DNA from: Nanobdellota archaeon | GTDB lineage: Archaea; Nanobdellota; Nanobdellia; SCGC-AAA011-G17; JAFCDX01 | Assembly (NCBI GenBank): GCA_018816585.1 | Contig: JAHIVQ010000008.1 | Location: 1 to 20,814, forward strand | DNA: 20,814 bases | Direction of reading: 5' to 3' | In this document: one piece after another, positions 9,008 to 16,706 of the stretch | How the letters are laid out: each line of letters begins with the position of its first letter | How positions within the stretch are numbered: the stretch's first letter is position 1 | The notes under the pieces: generated by a model | The model's input: only the letters and a program-made list of their open reading frames with translations | Databases searched by the model: none | What the model was told of the DNA's origin: nothing | Position numbers and translations under genes: made by a program

Positions 9008-9189
9008 CTTAGAATTTCATTAATATATAGATTTTACTTTTATAAAAATTATTATACTATAAATAGATTCTATCCAAAATATATATTATAGTATATAGAT
9101 TATGTGTTCGTTTAACTGAATTATTACCAAAAACTTAATAAATAGATTTAAATTCCTTTTCTTTCTAAAGAATTAAAGGTGTTATTAAA
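9008..9189. promoter_or_regulatory. Divergent promoter region between polymerase D operon and regulator gene
   Basis: This A/T-rich spacer separates two divergent genes. Toward DP1, a TATA-like tract (9038-9050, reading AATTTTTATAAAA on the minus strand) is about 36 nt from the ATG, giving a leader near 10 nt. Toward the plus-strand regulator, a short Shine-Dalgarno-like AGGTG lies at 9177-9181 before the ATG at 9190. A 17-bp sequence at 9076-9092 (aaaatatatattatagt) recurs at 9827-9843 downstream of the regulator. Confidence 0.4.
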
Positions 9190-9729
9190 ATGCAACCAAC
9201 TGATATTGATTTAATGCAAACGTTTAAGGATATTTTAGGCCATCAGCAACCAATTTATGAAATAAAAAGTAAGTTTATTAATATTTTGAAAGGTCAGAGT
9301 TCTTATACAACACAATTATCAACAGAAGAATGTAGTTGGATGGTCCATAATATTGATTGTATTGAGAATATTGTTAATTCTAAAAAAGCAGTTGGGGTAT
9401 TATGGTATTTATATAGATATAAAGAGAGTTATATACAACAAGTTTCAAGATGTCTTAGAAGTTATACTGCTCCAGTAAGATATTGGGTTAATAGTTTTAA
9501 AAAATTATGGCTTATTGAAGAAAGAAGCTCATCATTTAGAAAAGATAAGATTTACTATCATTTGAATATGAATACTTATCCAAACATATTAAATATACTA
9601 CTTCAATTAGTTAAAGAAAAACATGGTGAAGAACATTTAGATAACATAATAAGACCTAATTTAACAACAACAAACACAATTGAAGATAAACAATATAATG
9701 CTATAAAAAAAGTAAGGAATTCTAAGTAA
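9190..9729 (+). CDS. Winged-helix DNA-binding protein, probable transcription regulator
   Basis: The protein has 179 residues. Residues 66-126 look like a winged helix: AVGVLWYLYRYKESYIQQVSRCL supplies the first two helices, SYTAPVRYWVNSFKKLWLI a recognition helix, and EERSSSFRKDKIYYHLN a basic beta-wing. This is the general ArsR/MarR-like layout, but I cannot name a family. The N-terminal 60 residues are helical and of unknown role, with LSTEECSWMVHNIDCIEN conserved-looking. The C-terminal tail (140-179) is polar. The start is supported by AGGTG about 9 nt upstream. It sits alone between the polymerase operon and a long A/T-rich spacer, and the repeated motifs on both sides of it could be its own binding sites (inferred). 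Confidence 0.7.
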   Translation: MQPTDIDLMQTFKDILGHQQPIYEIKSKFINILKGQSSYTTQLSTEECSWMVHNIDCIENIVNSKKAVGVLWYLYRYKESYIQQVSRCLRSYTAPVRYWVNSFKKLWLIEERSSSFRKDKIYYHLNMNTYPNILNILLQLVKEKHGEEHLDNIIRPNLTTTNTIEDKQYNAIKKVRNSK

Positions 9730-10023
9730 GTTTATTTAAGATATTAAATAAAAAATTTTTATTCATAGTTTACATGGGTTTTATTTATAAACTATTTTAT
9801 TATTTTTAGAAAAAAAATTATATATTAAAATATATATTATAGTTTACATTTTATATAATATAATATATAATAATAAAACAAACTAATATTAAAACAAATG
9901 TAAAATAAATGTAAAACAATCATAAACTAATTATGAAATATACCTTAAAATAATGTTAAAATAAGGATTTAAGCCAATTTAGCAAATCAAAAGTTATATA
10001 AATTAAATTTATAGATTAAGTAT
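9730..10023. promoter_or_regulatory. A/T-rich spacer with inverted and direct repeats
   Basis: I see no gene in these 294 bases. A weak A-then-T palindrome at 9747-9763 could end the regulator transcript. An 8-bp perfect inverted repeat atagttta/taaactat lies at 9765-9772 and 9788-9795. The 11-mer atagtttacat occurs at 9765-9775 and again at 9839-9849. The core taaacta recurs at 9923-9929, and aaatgtaaa occurs at 9897-9905 and 9908-9916, the reverse complement of tttacattt at 9844-9852. A TATA box (gttatataaatt, about 9993-10004) sits 25 nt before the next start at 10024. Confidence 0.4.
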
Positions 10024-10716
10024 ATGATTGACTTTATAATACTAATAATTTTAACTCTTTTTATATTATTTTTAATATTCAAATTCATAAAAAAGATTGT
10101 ATATCTTATTCTAAGTGTGATTGTATTATTCCTGCTTTTTAGTTCCATATTTACATTTTTATTAGTTCTTGATATAGGATCACTCCAAAAAAATATTAGG
10201 GGAGAAAATAATGTAATATTACTTTCAGATGGATTTAATTTTTTATCTGGAGCTTATACTAAATTTGATAATGAAAGTATAAATTTAGAAAATGCCAATA
10301 TTATAAGTAATGTAAAACAATTAGATAATCAAGATTATAGTAAGATACTTAATGGAAATTATAAATTATTTATAATTTATACAATTTTTTTAGAAGATAA
10401 TTTAGACCAAGAAGTTTCTTATAATGGATATCAATTAACTAAAAATCAAGTACTTAATTTGTTAATCTCCCAAGATCCAATATCTGAGTTTAGTAATACA
10501 TTTAACACCCAAAAAGAGGATATCAAACTAAATGATTATGAATTTAAGTTTACTATTTTTACCTCTACAATTAATCAAATAATAAAAGACCAAGGTTTAG
10601 GAGTTATCTTAAAAGGTTACAAAAACAACCAAATTGTAATCTATAAAGAAACCATGTTCTTTAAAGTTATAAAATTCCTACCATCTAAGTACCTAAATAA
10701 TTATATTACAAATTAG
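10024..10716 (+). CDS. Membrane-anchored protein of unknown function, two N-terminal helices
   Basis: The protein has 230 residues and I do not recognise it. Residues 2-22 and 26-52 are two strongly hydrophobic helices separated by a KFIKK turn. The rest is a hydrophilic domain of about 175 residues with mixed strand and helix character, rich in Asn, Asp and Ile. The second helix ends in LDIGSLQ, and positive residues lie between the helices, so the topology is unclear. Either both ends face the cytoplasm or the domain is outside the cell with helix 1 as a signal anchor. A TATA box 25 nt before the ATG supports this start and a leaderless message. It runs in the same direction as the PRC-barrel gene 35 nt downstream, but that gene has its own TATA box. 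Confidence 0.65.
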   Translation: MIDFIILIILTLFILFLIFKFIKKIVYLILSVIVLFLLFSSIFTFLLVLDIGSLQKNIRGENNVILLSDGFNFLSGAYTKFDNESINLENANIISNVKQLDNQDYSKILNGNYKLFIIYTIFLEDNLDQEVSYNGYQLTKNQVLNLLISQDPISEFSNTFNTQKEDIKLNDYEFKFTIFTSTINQIIKDQGLGVILKGYKNNQIVIYKETMFFKVIKFLPSKYLNNYITN

Positions 10717-10718
10717 AA

Positions 10719-10751
10719 ATATTTATATAAGAGTTCTTTCTTGTATTTATA
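10719..10751 (+). promoter_or_regulatory. Promoter of the PRC-barrel gene
   Basis: A TATA-like box (aatatttatataa, about 10719-10731) is centred about 25 nt before the ATG at 10752, which predicts a leaderless transcript. No Shine-Dalgarno sequence is visible. Confidence 0.5.
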
Positions 10752-11027
10752 ATGGAAACCAAATCAACCCAGGATGTTAAGCGTTACGCAAAACATTTAA
10801 TAGGAAAAGTAATTGTAAGTAAGACAGGAAAAAGATTTGGTGAAGTTGATAATATTTCTTTTGAACTTAGAACTGGAGAATTAATGCATATTCAATTAAA
10901 AAACCCAACAGGCTATTGTGAAGGCTTAGAACTTGAAAGAACAAATAATGGTGGTTTATTAATCCCTTGGTCTTCAGTTATTGCAATTGGTGACTTTGTA
11001 GTTATAGCTGAAGAAGATATAATATAA
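10752..11027 (+). CDS. PRC-barrel domain protein
   Basis: This 91-residue protein consists of a single PRC-barrel-like beta domain. Visible features are the opening strand HLIGKVIVSKTGKRFGEVDNISF (15-37), the second strand pair GELMHIQL (42-49), and the closing LLIPWSSVIAIGDFVVIAE (69-87), a typical end of these domains. PRC-barrels bind partners in RNA processing (RimM) and in photosynthetic reaction centres. Short stand-alone archaeal versions are common, and some have been linked to cell division, but nothing here fixes the partner. The first 12 residues (METKSTQDVKRY) are a polar extension. It lies 33 nt before LonB, which has its own TATA box in the gap. Confidence 0.8.
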   Translation: METKSTQDVKRYAKHLIGKVIVSKTGKRFGEVDNISFELRTGELMHIQLKNPTGYCEGLELERTNNGGLLIPWSSVIAIGDFVVIAEEDII

Positions 11028-11029
11028 AG

Positions 11030-11060
11030 TTTTTTATATCTATCTATTTCTAAATATATA
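11030..11060 (+). promoter_or_regulatory. Promoter of lonB
   Basis: A TATA-like tract (gttttttatatc, 11030-11041) is centred about 25 nt before the ATG at 11061. The T-run may also serve as the end of the PRC-barrel transcript. Confidence 0.45.
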
Positions 11061-12920
11061 ATGAAAAGGTTAAGTTATAAAACAACTGCAGATATAAAAG
11101 TTCCTGAGAAATTAATAGATCAAATAATAGGCCAGGAACATGCTATTGAGATAATTAAGAAAGCATCAAATCAAAGAAGAAATGTCTTGCTTATTGGTGA
11201 GCCTGGAACTGGTAAAAGTATGTTAGGTCAAGCACTTGCAGAATTGTTACCTAAGGAAAAATTACAAGACATTCTTGCATTTGACAACCCACAAGATGAA
11301 AATATACCTTTAATTCGTGTTGTTCCAAAAGGACAAGGTAAAGATTTTGTATTTAAAGCTAAATTACAAAGCATGAGTTCTTTCAGGAATCAGAATTTAC
11401 TTATGTTTATATTTATTTTATTTGTTTCAATATTTCCTTATTATTTATGGAAGACTGGAGCTATTACAGATATAATTTATGCTGCTTCTATGATAACAGG
11501 AGTTATTTTTATTTTAGGGTTTGTTTTAATTTTAAATTTAAACAGAAGAACAAAACAACAAGTAAAAGTTCCAAAATTATTGATTGATAACTTAAATACA
11601 AAAACAAGTCCTTTCATAGATGCAACAGGAAGTCACGCAGGTGCTTTGCTTGGAGATGTACTTCACGATCCTTTACAAAGTGGAGGTTTAGGAACACCTT
11701 CATACGAACGTTTAATCCCTGGATTTATTCATCGCGCTAATGGAGGGGTTTTATTTATTGATGAAGTTGCTTTGCTTGATCAACATTCACAACAAGAGTT
11801 ATTAACAGCATTACAAGAAAAAAAATACCCTATAACAGGACAATCTGAAAGATCTTCTGGAGCAATGGTAAGATCTGAGCCAGTACCAACAGACTTTATT
11901 TTAGCTGCAGCAGGAAATGTTGAAACCATACAAAAGATGCATCCTGCATTAAGATCTAGAATTCGTGGTTATGGATATGAAGTTTATATGAATGAATCTA
12001 TGGATGATACTATTGAAAACCAAAATAAAATAGCTGTATTTGTAGCACAGGAAGTAAAAAAAGATAAAAAAATTTCTGCATTTACAAAAGAAGCTGTTTT
12101 AGAGATAATACAAGAAGCAAGAAGAATGTCTGGATTATCTGGAAAATTAACTGTACATTTACGTGAACTTGGTGGTCTAGTAAGAGCAGCAGGGGATGTT
12201 GCAAAAGAAGAAAATTCCAAATTTGTTGAAATATCCCATATAAAAAAAGCAAAGAAAGTTTCAAGAAATCTTGAGCAGCAGATGGCAGACAAATATATTG
12301 AAAACAAGAAAAAATATCAAGTAATCATAATTAAAGGAGAAAAGATTGGTCGTGTAAATGGTTTGGCTGTTATTGGTTCTAATTATGCTTTGTCTGGAAT
12401 AATACTTCCCATTGAATCAGAAGTAACTCCTGGAGGAAAAAAAGCAGAGTTTATTGCAACAGGTAAATTAGGAACAATAGCAAAAGAAGCAGTTAAAAAT
12501 GTTTCAGCTATTATAATGAAATACTTTGGTGAAGATATTCATGAAAAATATGATGTTTATACACAATTCCTTGGAACTTCCCTTGAAGGGGTAGAAGGAG
12601 ATTCAGCATCAATAGCAGTTGCAACCTCTATAGTTTCAGCACTTAAAAAAATACCTGTAAGACAGGATACTGCAATGACAGGATCTTTATCAATTAGGGG
12701 TGAAGTACTTGCTGTTGGGGGAGTTAATGCAAAAATAGAAGCAGCTATAGAATCAGGAATTAAAAGAATAATAATCCCAAAAACAAATTTAGGTGATGTT
12801 TTGATTTCAAAAGAAAAATTAAAAGAGGTTAAAATAATTCCTGTTGATAGGATTGAAGATGTTCTTAAAGAAGCCTTAGTTTGGAAAGGCAAGGAAAATA
12901 TTTTAAAGAAAATAAGATAA
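11061..12920 (+). CDS. lonB: Archaeal Lon protease (LonB), membrane-anchored AAA+ protease
   Basis: This 619-residue protein is an ATP-dependent protease that degrades unfolded or regulatory proteins at the inner face of the membrane. It has an AAA+ module with Walker A GEPGTGKS (46-53) and Walker B GVLFIDEVALL (about 229-239). Inserted between them are two membrane helices (about 113-130 and 136-160), the hallmark of LonB compared with bacterial LonA. HALRSRIRGYGYEV-like sensor sequence (PALRSRIRGYGYE) follows. The C-terminal S16 protease domain carries the catalytic pair Ser515 (EGDSASIAVA) and Lys558 (GGVNAKIEAA). It lacks the long LonA N-terminal substrate domain, as expected. Length and order are normal for the family, and it should be active. 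No intein is present in the Walker A region, where some archaeal Lon genes carry one. Confidence 0.96.
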   Translation: MKRLSYKTTADIKVPEKLIDQIIGQEHAIEIIKKASNQRRNVLLIGEPGTGKSMLGQALAELLPKEKLQDILAFDNPQDENIPLIRVVPKGQGKDFVFKAKLQSMSSFRNQNLLMFIFILFVSIFPYYLWKTGAITDIIYAASMITGVIFILGFVLILNLNRRTKQQVKVPKLLIDNLNTKTSPFIDATGSHAGALLGDVLHDPLQSGGLGTPSYERLIPGFIHRANGGVLFIDEVALLDQHSQQELLTALQEKKYPITGQSERSSGAMVRSEPVPTDFILAAAGNVETIQKMHPALRSRIRGYGYEVYMNESMDDTIENQNKIAVFVAQEVKKDKKISAFTKEAVLEIIQEARRMSGLSGKLTVHLRELGGLVRAAGDVAKEENSKFVEISHIKKAKKVSRNLEQQMADKYIENKKKYQVIIIKGEKIGRVNGLAVIGSNYALSGIILPIESEVTPGGKKAEFIATGKLGTIAKEAVKNVSAIIMKYFGEDIHEKYDVYTQFLGTSLEGVEGDSASIAVATSIVSALKKIPVRQDTAMTGSLSIRGEVLAVGGVNAKIEAAIESGIKRIIIPKTNLGDVLISKEKLKEVKIIPVDRIEDVLKEALVWKGKENILKKIR

Positions 12921-12933
12921 TTCAATTCATAAA

Positions 12934-12963
12934 TATTTATAAATAAATTCTCTAATTTTAATT
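12934..12963 (+). promoter_or_regulatory. Promoter of the small cysteine protein / cold-shock unit
   Basis: The box aaatatttataaat (about 12931-12944) is centred about 25 nt before the ATG at 12964, in the 43-nt gap after lonB. No comparable box is obvious in the 24 nt between the small gene and the cold-shock gene, which suggests that both are read from here. Confidence 0.5.
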
Positions 12964-13140
12964 ATGGAAAAAGAGGAGAAAAAAGAGTTAGAATTATTTT
13001 TAGAAGATTTAAGAGTAGATGGTATTAATTTAAAAGATTTAGCTTGTAGTTCAAATAATTATAAATTAGAACAATGTGATTCATGCAGATTTTTTGATTC
13101 TTGCCCATTTCCTTCAAAAAAGGAAATTAATAATATTTAA
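12964..13140 (+). CDS. Small four-cysteine protein, unknown function
   Basis: This 58-residue ORF begins with a charged helix (MEKEEKKELELFLEDLRVDG) and then has four cysteines at 28, 38, 41 and 47, spaced C-x9-C-x2-C-x5-C. The CDSCRFFDSCPF part looks like a zinc or iron-sulfur site. It was found by reading the gap between lonB and the cold-shock gene. It is supported by a TATA box 25 nt upstream of the ATG, typical local codon use, and the compact fit between neighbours. Its stop is 24 nt before the cold-shock start, so the two probably share a transcript. I do not know the family; a small zinc-ribbon partner of RNA or translation factors is possible but only guessed. Confidence 0.65.
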   Translation: MEKEEKKELELFLEDLRVDGINLKDLACSSNNYKLEQCDSCRFFDSCPFPSKKEINNI

Positions 13141-13164
13141 AAAGAGAGGATTATTCAATATATC

Positions 13165-13356
13165 ATGAAAGGAACAGTAAAATTTTTCAATGACATGAAA
13201 GGATTTGGGTTCATAACCGGAGAAGACGGAAAAGAATATTTCGTGCATAAAACTGGATTAAAAGAAGGAACAGTTTTACATGAAAATGACTCAGTTACCT
13301 TTGATGTAGAAGAGGGCGATAAAGGCCCAAAAGCAGTTAATGTAGTAGTAGCCTAA
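13165..13356 (+). CDS. Cold-shock domain protein (CspA family)
   Basis: The protein has 63 residues and is a single cold-shock domain: a five-stranded OB fold that binds single-stranded RNA or DNA and melts RNA structure. The RNP1-like motif KGFGFI (12-17) and RNP2-like motif YFVHKT (25-30) are intact, with the surface aromatics F8, F14, F16, F26 and H28. The end (GDKGPKAVNVVV) is the usual final strand. It resembles bacterial CspA closely; such genes are sporadic in archaea and often thought to be acquired from bacteria, though this copy matches local codon use. A purine-rich GAGAGGA lies about 17 nt before the ATG, too far for a classical ribosome-binding site. Confidence 0.95.
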   Translation: MKGTVKFFNDMKGFGFITGEDGKEYFVHKTGLKEGTVLHENDSVTFDVEEGDKGPKAVNVVVA

Positions 13357-13450
13357 ATCTATTTACTTTTAACTTTAATTTATATTTTAATAGATAGTAA
13401 TATAATATATTAATTAACTCTTGGAAGATGTAGAATAAACCTTAATAACA

Positions 13451-13482
13451 AAGTTTAAATATTAGGCACTAGTTATTATATT
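13451..13482 (+). promoter_or_regulatory. Promoter of the 177-residue protein / argS operon
   Basis: A TATA-like box (gtttaaatatta, 13451-13462) is centred about 26 nt before the ATG at 13483. It is the only candidate promoter for argS too, since just 6 nt separate the two genes. The rest of the 126-nt gap after the cold-shock gene shows nothing distinct. Confidence 0.45.
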
Positions 13483-14016
13483 ATGTATATCCGTACTAAA
13501 AGGATTAAAAAGGAGGATTATGCATATCTTGTAAGTTCTAAATGGAATAGGGTAAAAAAGACTTCTAAACAAGTTTTTAGTAAGTATTTAGGTAAGGTTT
13601 ATACCCCTAATAAGCAGTATAACCTCTCTTTAAAGGATATAAAGAAAATAGAAGATATTGATTCATATATTGATAATACCTCAACAAAGGAGATAATTAG
13701 AGATATTATAACATTAGATGTACTCAATCATAATCTAATAAAAAATAAAGAAATATATGAACTTGAAGATATCTATGTTGATTTGAATAACTTAAAGGTT
13801 TATAATCAAGATTTTAAACCCTGTGTGATTAAGATGAATAATGGTTATTTGTGTGATTATACTTTAAAGAACTTATTTGAAATTATGCCTTCAAGCACTG
13901 ATGAATTAGCATTTGGCAAGAAATTAGCAAGAGCATTTATAGAATCAGGTATTGGGATAGAAAAAGAGTTTTTTGTCCTTATATTTGATAAGATTTATAA
14001 AAAAGAGGTTACTTAA
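13483..14016 (+). CDS. Conserved-looking protein of unknown function, upstream of argS
   Basis: The protein has 177 residues and no confident family. The N-terminal 40 residues (MYIRTKRIKKEDYAYLVSSKWN, then SKQVFSKYLGKVY) resemble a small beta module seen at the N-terminus of some IS1634/IS4-type transposases and in stand-alone archaeal proteins (IR.KK...YxYLVE...QKxxKYLG). No transposase catalytic core follows. The remainder is charged and mixed, with a section LDVLNHNLIKNKEIYELEDIYVDLNNLKVY and a C-terminal helix LAFGKKLARAFIESGIGIEKEFFVLIFDKIY. It has a leaderless-type promoter and lies 6 nt before arginyl-tRNA synthetase in the same direction, so the two are probably co-transcribed. A nucleic-acid-binding role is possible but not shown. 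Confidence 0.6.
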   Translation: MYIRTKRIKKEDYAYLVSSKWNRVKKTSKQVFSKYLGKVYTPNKQYNLSLKDIKKIEDIDSYIDNTSTKEIIRDIITLDVLNHNLIKNKEIYELEDIYVDLNNLKVYNQDFKPCVIKMNNGYLCDYTLKNLFEIMPSSTDELAFGKKLARAFIESGIGIEKEFFVLIFDKIYKKEVT

Positions 14017-14022
14017 TTAAAA

Positions 14023-15669
14023 ATGGATTTTAAAGAAGAGGTTGTTAAATTATTGAAGTTTAGAGTTAAAAATCCACAGATAGAGATACCTCCTATAGGT
14101 ATGGGGGATTATGCATTTCCTTGTTTTTCTCTTGCAAAAGAACTAAAGAAATCACCTAATGAAATCTCTAAAGATATTATAAATAAGATAAAACCTAACA
14201 AATATATTGAAAAAATAGTTTCTGCAGGCCCATATGTTAATTTTTTTATAAATAAAGAAATACTAACACAAGATATCTTAAAAAAAATACTTAAAGAAAA
14301 GGATAAATTTGGTTCTGTTAATGAAGGTAAAAACAAAAAAATAGTTATTGATATGTCCTCTCCAAATATAGCAAAGCCATTTGGCATAGGTCATCTAAGA
14401 TCAACTATAATTGGTAATTCTTTATCTAAAATATATACTAAATTAGGATATAAAACAATAAAAATAAATTATTTAGGTGATTGGGGAACACAATTTGGAA
14501 AATTGATTGTTGGATATAAAAAATGGGGAAATGCTTCATTATTAAAGGAGAATCCAATAAAACACCTACTTGAATTGTATATAAAAGCTAATGATAAAGA
14601 ATATGAACCAGATGCAAGAGATTGGTTTAAAAAATTAGAGCAAGGAGATAAAGAAGCACTAAAATTATGGAAATTATTTAAGGAATTAAGTATAAAAGAG
14701 TTCAATAAAATTTACAAAATTCTAGGTATAAAATTTGAAGTTATTTCTGGTGAGTCTTTTTATAATAAAAAGATGGATGAAACCATTAAAAAATTAAAAA
14801 ATAAACATCTTCTAAAAGAAAGTGAGGGTGCATTAGTTGTTAATTTAGAAGATTATAATTTAGGTGTTTGTTTAATACAAAAAAGTGATGGAACAACATT
14901 ATATGCAACAAGAGATATAACTGCTGCAATTGATAGAAATAATAAATATAAATTTAATAAGATGTTGTATGAAGTAGGATCAGAGCAAAAATTACACTTT
15001 CAACAATTCTTTAAGGTTCTTGAATTAATGGGTTATTCTTGGTATAAAGATTGCATTCATGTTTCTCATGGTTTATATTTAGATAAAGAAGGAAAGAAAT
15101 TTGCAACAAGAAAAGGCAATATAGTATATATGGAAGAGATTCTTAAGGAAACAATAGATATTGCAAAGAAAACAATAGAAAAAAAGAATCCAAAACTAAA
15201 AAATAAGGATGAAGCAGCAAGAAAAGTGGCTATAGCTGCAATATTCTTTGGAGATTTAAAAAATAATAGAGTGCATGATATTGTTTTTGATATTGAGAAA
15301 TTTATTGATTTCGAGGGAAATACAGGACCTTATATTCAATATACTTATGCAAGAGCATCTTCAATACTAAGAAAAGCAGGAAAGAAGAATAGTTTTTCTG
15401 TAAAAGAATTAAATGAAAAAGAGATTTTATTGATTAACAAATTGAATATTTTTAATGAAATTATTATTAGTGCAGCAAGACAAAACAGTCCAGCAATAAT
15501 AGCAAATTATACATATGAATTAGCTCAATTATTTAATGAGTTTTATCATTCCTGTCCTGTTCTTAAATCAGATAATGAATGGTTTAGATTGGCTCTTGTA
15601 CAAGCAACAAGACAAGTAATAAAAAATGGCTTAAATTTATTAGGAATTGATGTTTTAGAGGAAATGTAA
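14023..15669 (+). CDS. argS: Arginyl-tRNA synthetase
   Basis: This 548-residue class I synthetase charges tRNA-Arg with arginine. It has an N-terminal Add-1-like domain (about 1-100, including GDYAFPCFSLAKELKKSP and YVNFFINKE). The active-site signature is SSPNIAKPFGIGHLRSTIIGN, where HIGH reads GIGH (121-124), then YLGDWGTQFGKLI. The KMSKS-equivalent loop is GKKFATRKGN (357-366), in the usual ArgRS form (KxxTRKGN). The DALR anticodon-binding domain fills the last 110 residues, starting near GPYIQYTYARASSILRKA and ending LLGIDVLEEM. It is slightly shorter than many ArgRS but complete. The start follows the upstream gene by 6 nt, with no clear Shine-Dalgarno sequence. Confidence 0.96.
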   Translation: MDFKEEVVKLLKFRVKNPQIEIPPIGMGDYAFPCFSLAKELKKSPNEISKDIINKIKPNKYIEKIVSAGPYVNFFINKEILTQDILKKILKEKDKFGSVNEGKNKKIVIDMSSPNIAKPFGIGHLRSTIIGNSLSKIYTKLGYKTIKINYLGDWGTQFGKLIVGYKKWGNASLLKENPIKHLLELYIKANDKEYEPDARDWFKKLEQGDKEALKLWKLFKELSIKEFNKIYKILGIKFEVISGESFYNKKMDETIKKLKNKHLLKESEGALVVNLEDYNLGVCLIQKSDGTTLYATRDITAAIDRNNKYKFNKMLYEVGSEQKLHFQQFFKVLELMGYSWYKDCIHVSHGLYLDKEGKKFATRKGNIVYMEEILKETIDIAKKTIEKKNPKLKNKDEAARKVAIAAIFFGDLKNNRVHDIVFDIEKFIDFEGNTGPYIQYTYARASSILRKAGKKNSFSVKELNEKEILLINKLNIFNEIIISAARQNSPAIIANYTYELAQLFNEFYHSCPVLKSDNEWFRLALVQATRQVIKNGLNLLGIDVLEEM

Positions 15670-15674
15670 CCATA

Positions 15675-15706
15675 AGCTTTATATATTTTCTTCTTTAATT
15701 TTAGCC
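15675..15706 (+). promoter_or_regulatory. Promoter of the 149-residue protein gene
   Basis: The TATA-like box gctttatatatt (15676-15687) is centred about 25 nt before the ATG at 15707, again giving a leaderless arrangement. Confidence 0.5.
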
Positions 15707-16156
15707 ATGCCAATCTTAGGATTTAATATAACAAAGATAAATGCTGAAAAAAAGAACGAAGTAAACCAAAAAGTAGATATTGCAAGTGATCTTAAAATAT
15801 CTAAGGTTTCCGAAGAGAAAGTATTTTTAGATAAGGCACAAACAGCCTTAAGATTTGATTTTGATTTTATTGTTAATTATAATCCAAATATAGGTACAAT
15901 AAATCTTAGTGGATTTATACTTTATGTAGAAGGTGAAGAAAGTGCCAAGAAAATCCTTGATTCCTGGAAGAAAAATAAAACAATCGAGCCTGATTTAATG
16001 GAAAAATTATTTAATTCAATACTATTAAGATGTAATATAAAGACATTATTAATAACACAAGAATTGAATTTGCCCCCTCATGTAAGATTACCAATGGTAG
16101 TAGCAGAGAAAGAAAGCAAGGAAATTAAGAACAAAAAAGATAATTATATTGGCTAA
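15707..16156 (+). CDS. Protein of unknown function, 149 residues
   Basis: I do not recognise a named family. The sequence opens with MPILGFNITKINAEKKN, continues with a beta-rich central part (ALRFDFDFIVNYNPNIGTINLSGFILYVEG, 47-76), then helices around the residues ESAKKILDSWKKNK and LMEKLFNSILLRCNIKTLLITQEL. It ends in a lysine-rich tail. Alternating hydrophobic strands followed by a helix loosely recall a chaperone-like or SecB-like beta sandwich; this is only an impression. No signal peptide or membrane segment is visible, so it should be cytoplasmic. It has its own promoter and a possible terminator directly after the stop, so it appears to be monocistronic. Confidence 0.65.
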   Translation: MPILGFNITKINAEKKNEVNQKVDIASDLKISKVSEEKVFLDKAQTALRFDFDFIVNYNPNIGTINLSGFILYVEGEESAKKILDSWKKNKTIEPDLMEKLFNSILLRCNIKTLLITQELNLPPHVRLPMVVAEKESKEIKNKKDNYIG

Positions 16157-16187
16157 AGAAAATCTTTAAGTTTTTTCCTCTCTTTTT
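16154..16187 (+). terminator. Possible terminator after the 149-residue gene
   Basis: A 6-bp stem taaaga/tcttta with an AAA loop (16154-16168) begins at the stop codon and is followed by AGTTTTTTCCTCTCTTTTTC. The stem is weak, but archaeal termination relies mainly on the T-rich tract, which is clear here. Confidence 0.4.
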
Positions 16188-16706
16188 CACGTTTAGAAGC
16201 CTCTTCCCATACACATTTCTCTTTTTTCATAATATTTAGAATATTAATTTCTTTATTAATACTTATCACCTCTCACTTTAAAAATATAAGATTGTTTATA
16301 TATATTCTCAACTTTTTTTATCTATAATAAAATATGTATAATCTATTGAGACATTACTATTGAATTTAGACTCACTTTTTCATTGTAAGTGACAATTAAA
16401 TTTTAATTTCTCACTTATTTTTTACATCACTTTTATTATAAATTCTCATTTAATCTAAATTTATACAAATATCATTTTAAATGAACTCTCACTTTCCCAA
16501 TATACTTACTAAAAACTCATTAGTTTTATCCCTTTCTTTTAAGACTTTTATTAATTCTAAATTTTTATCCCCACTTTTTAATTTTTACTTATCTTAAATA
16601 CTTAAAATTTTATCCCTAATATCATACTTAACTCTCACTTTGATCATTATTATTCCTTTAACTTCTTAGAATTACCTTTATTTATTTGAGATATTTTTCA
16701 GATCTC
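16157..16706. repeat. 550-base non-coding stretch with dispersed TCTCACTTT motifs
   Basis: I find no convincing gene here on either strand. The 9-mer tctcacttt occurs at 16271, 16487, 16633 and 16705. Near copies are at 16370 (actcacttt), 16409 (tctcactta) and, inside the next coding region, 16776. A 15-nt match (actcactttttcatt) links 16370-16384 and 16776-16790. Spacing is irregular (about 39-146 bases), so this is not a CRISPR or a tandem array. On the minus strand the motif reads AAAGTGAGA and lies downstream of the minus-strand regulator gene, possibly in its 3' transcript. It could hold protein-binding sites, RNA elements or decayed sequence. Confidence 0.45.

Noticed and set aside
11984..12925. 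Antisense ORFs of 60-122 codons opposite lonB
   Set aside because: They lie entirely within the well-conserved Lon coding sequence and have the hydrophobic, Ser/Phe-rich composition typical of antisense frames.
13357..13482. Gap after the cold-shock gene checked for a tRNA or small RNA
   Set aside because: No cloverleaf, T-loop consensus or strong stem is visible; only the promoter of the next gene can be supported.
16153..16230. A 25-codon minus-strand ORF (MKKEKCVWEEASKREKERKK...) just after the 149-residue gene
   Set aside because: It is very short, lysine/glutamate-rich, overlaps the neighbouring stop codon, and has no TATA box or ribosome-binding site at a usable distance; chance in A/T-rich sequence is as likely.
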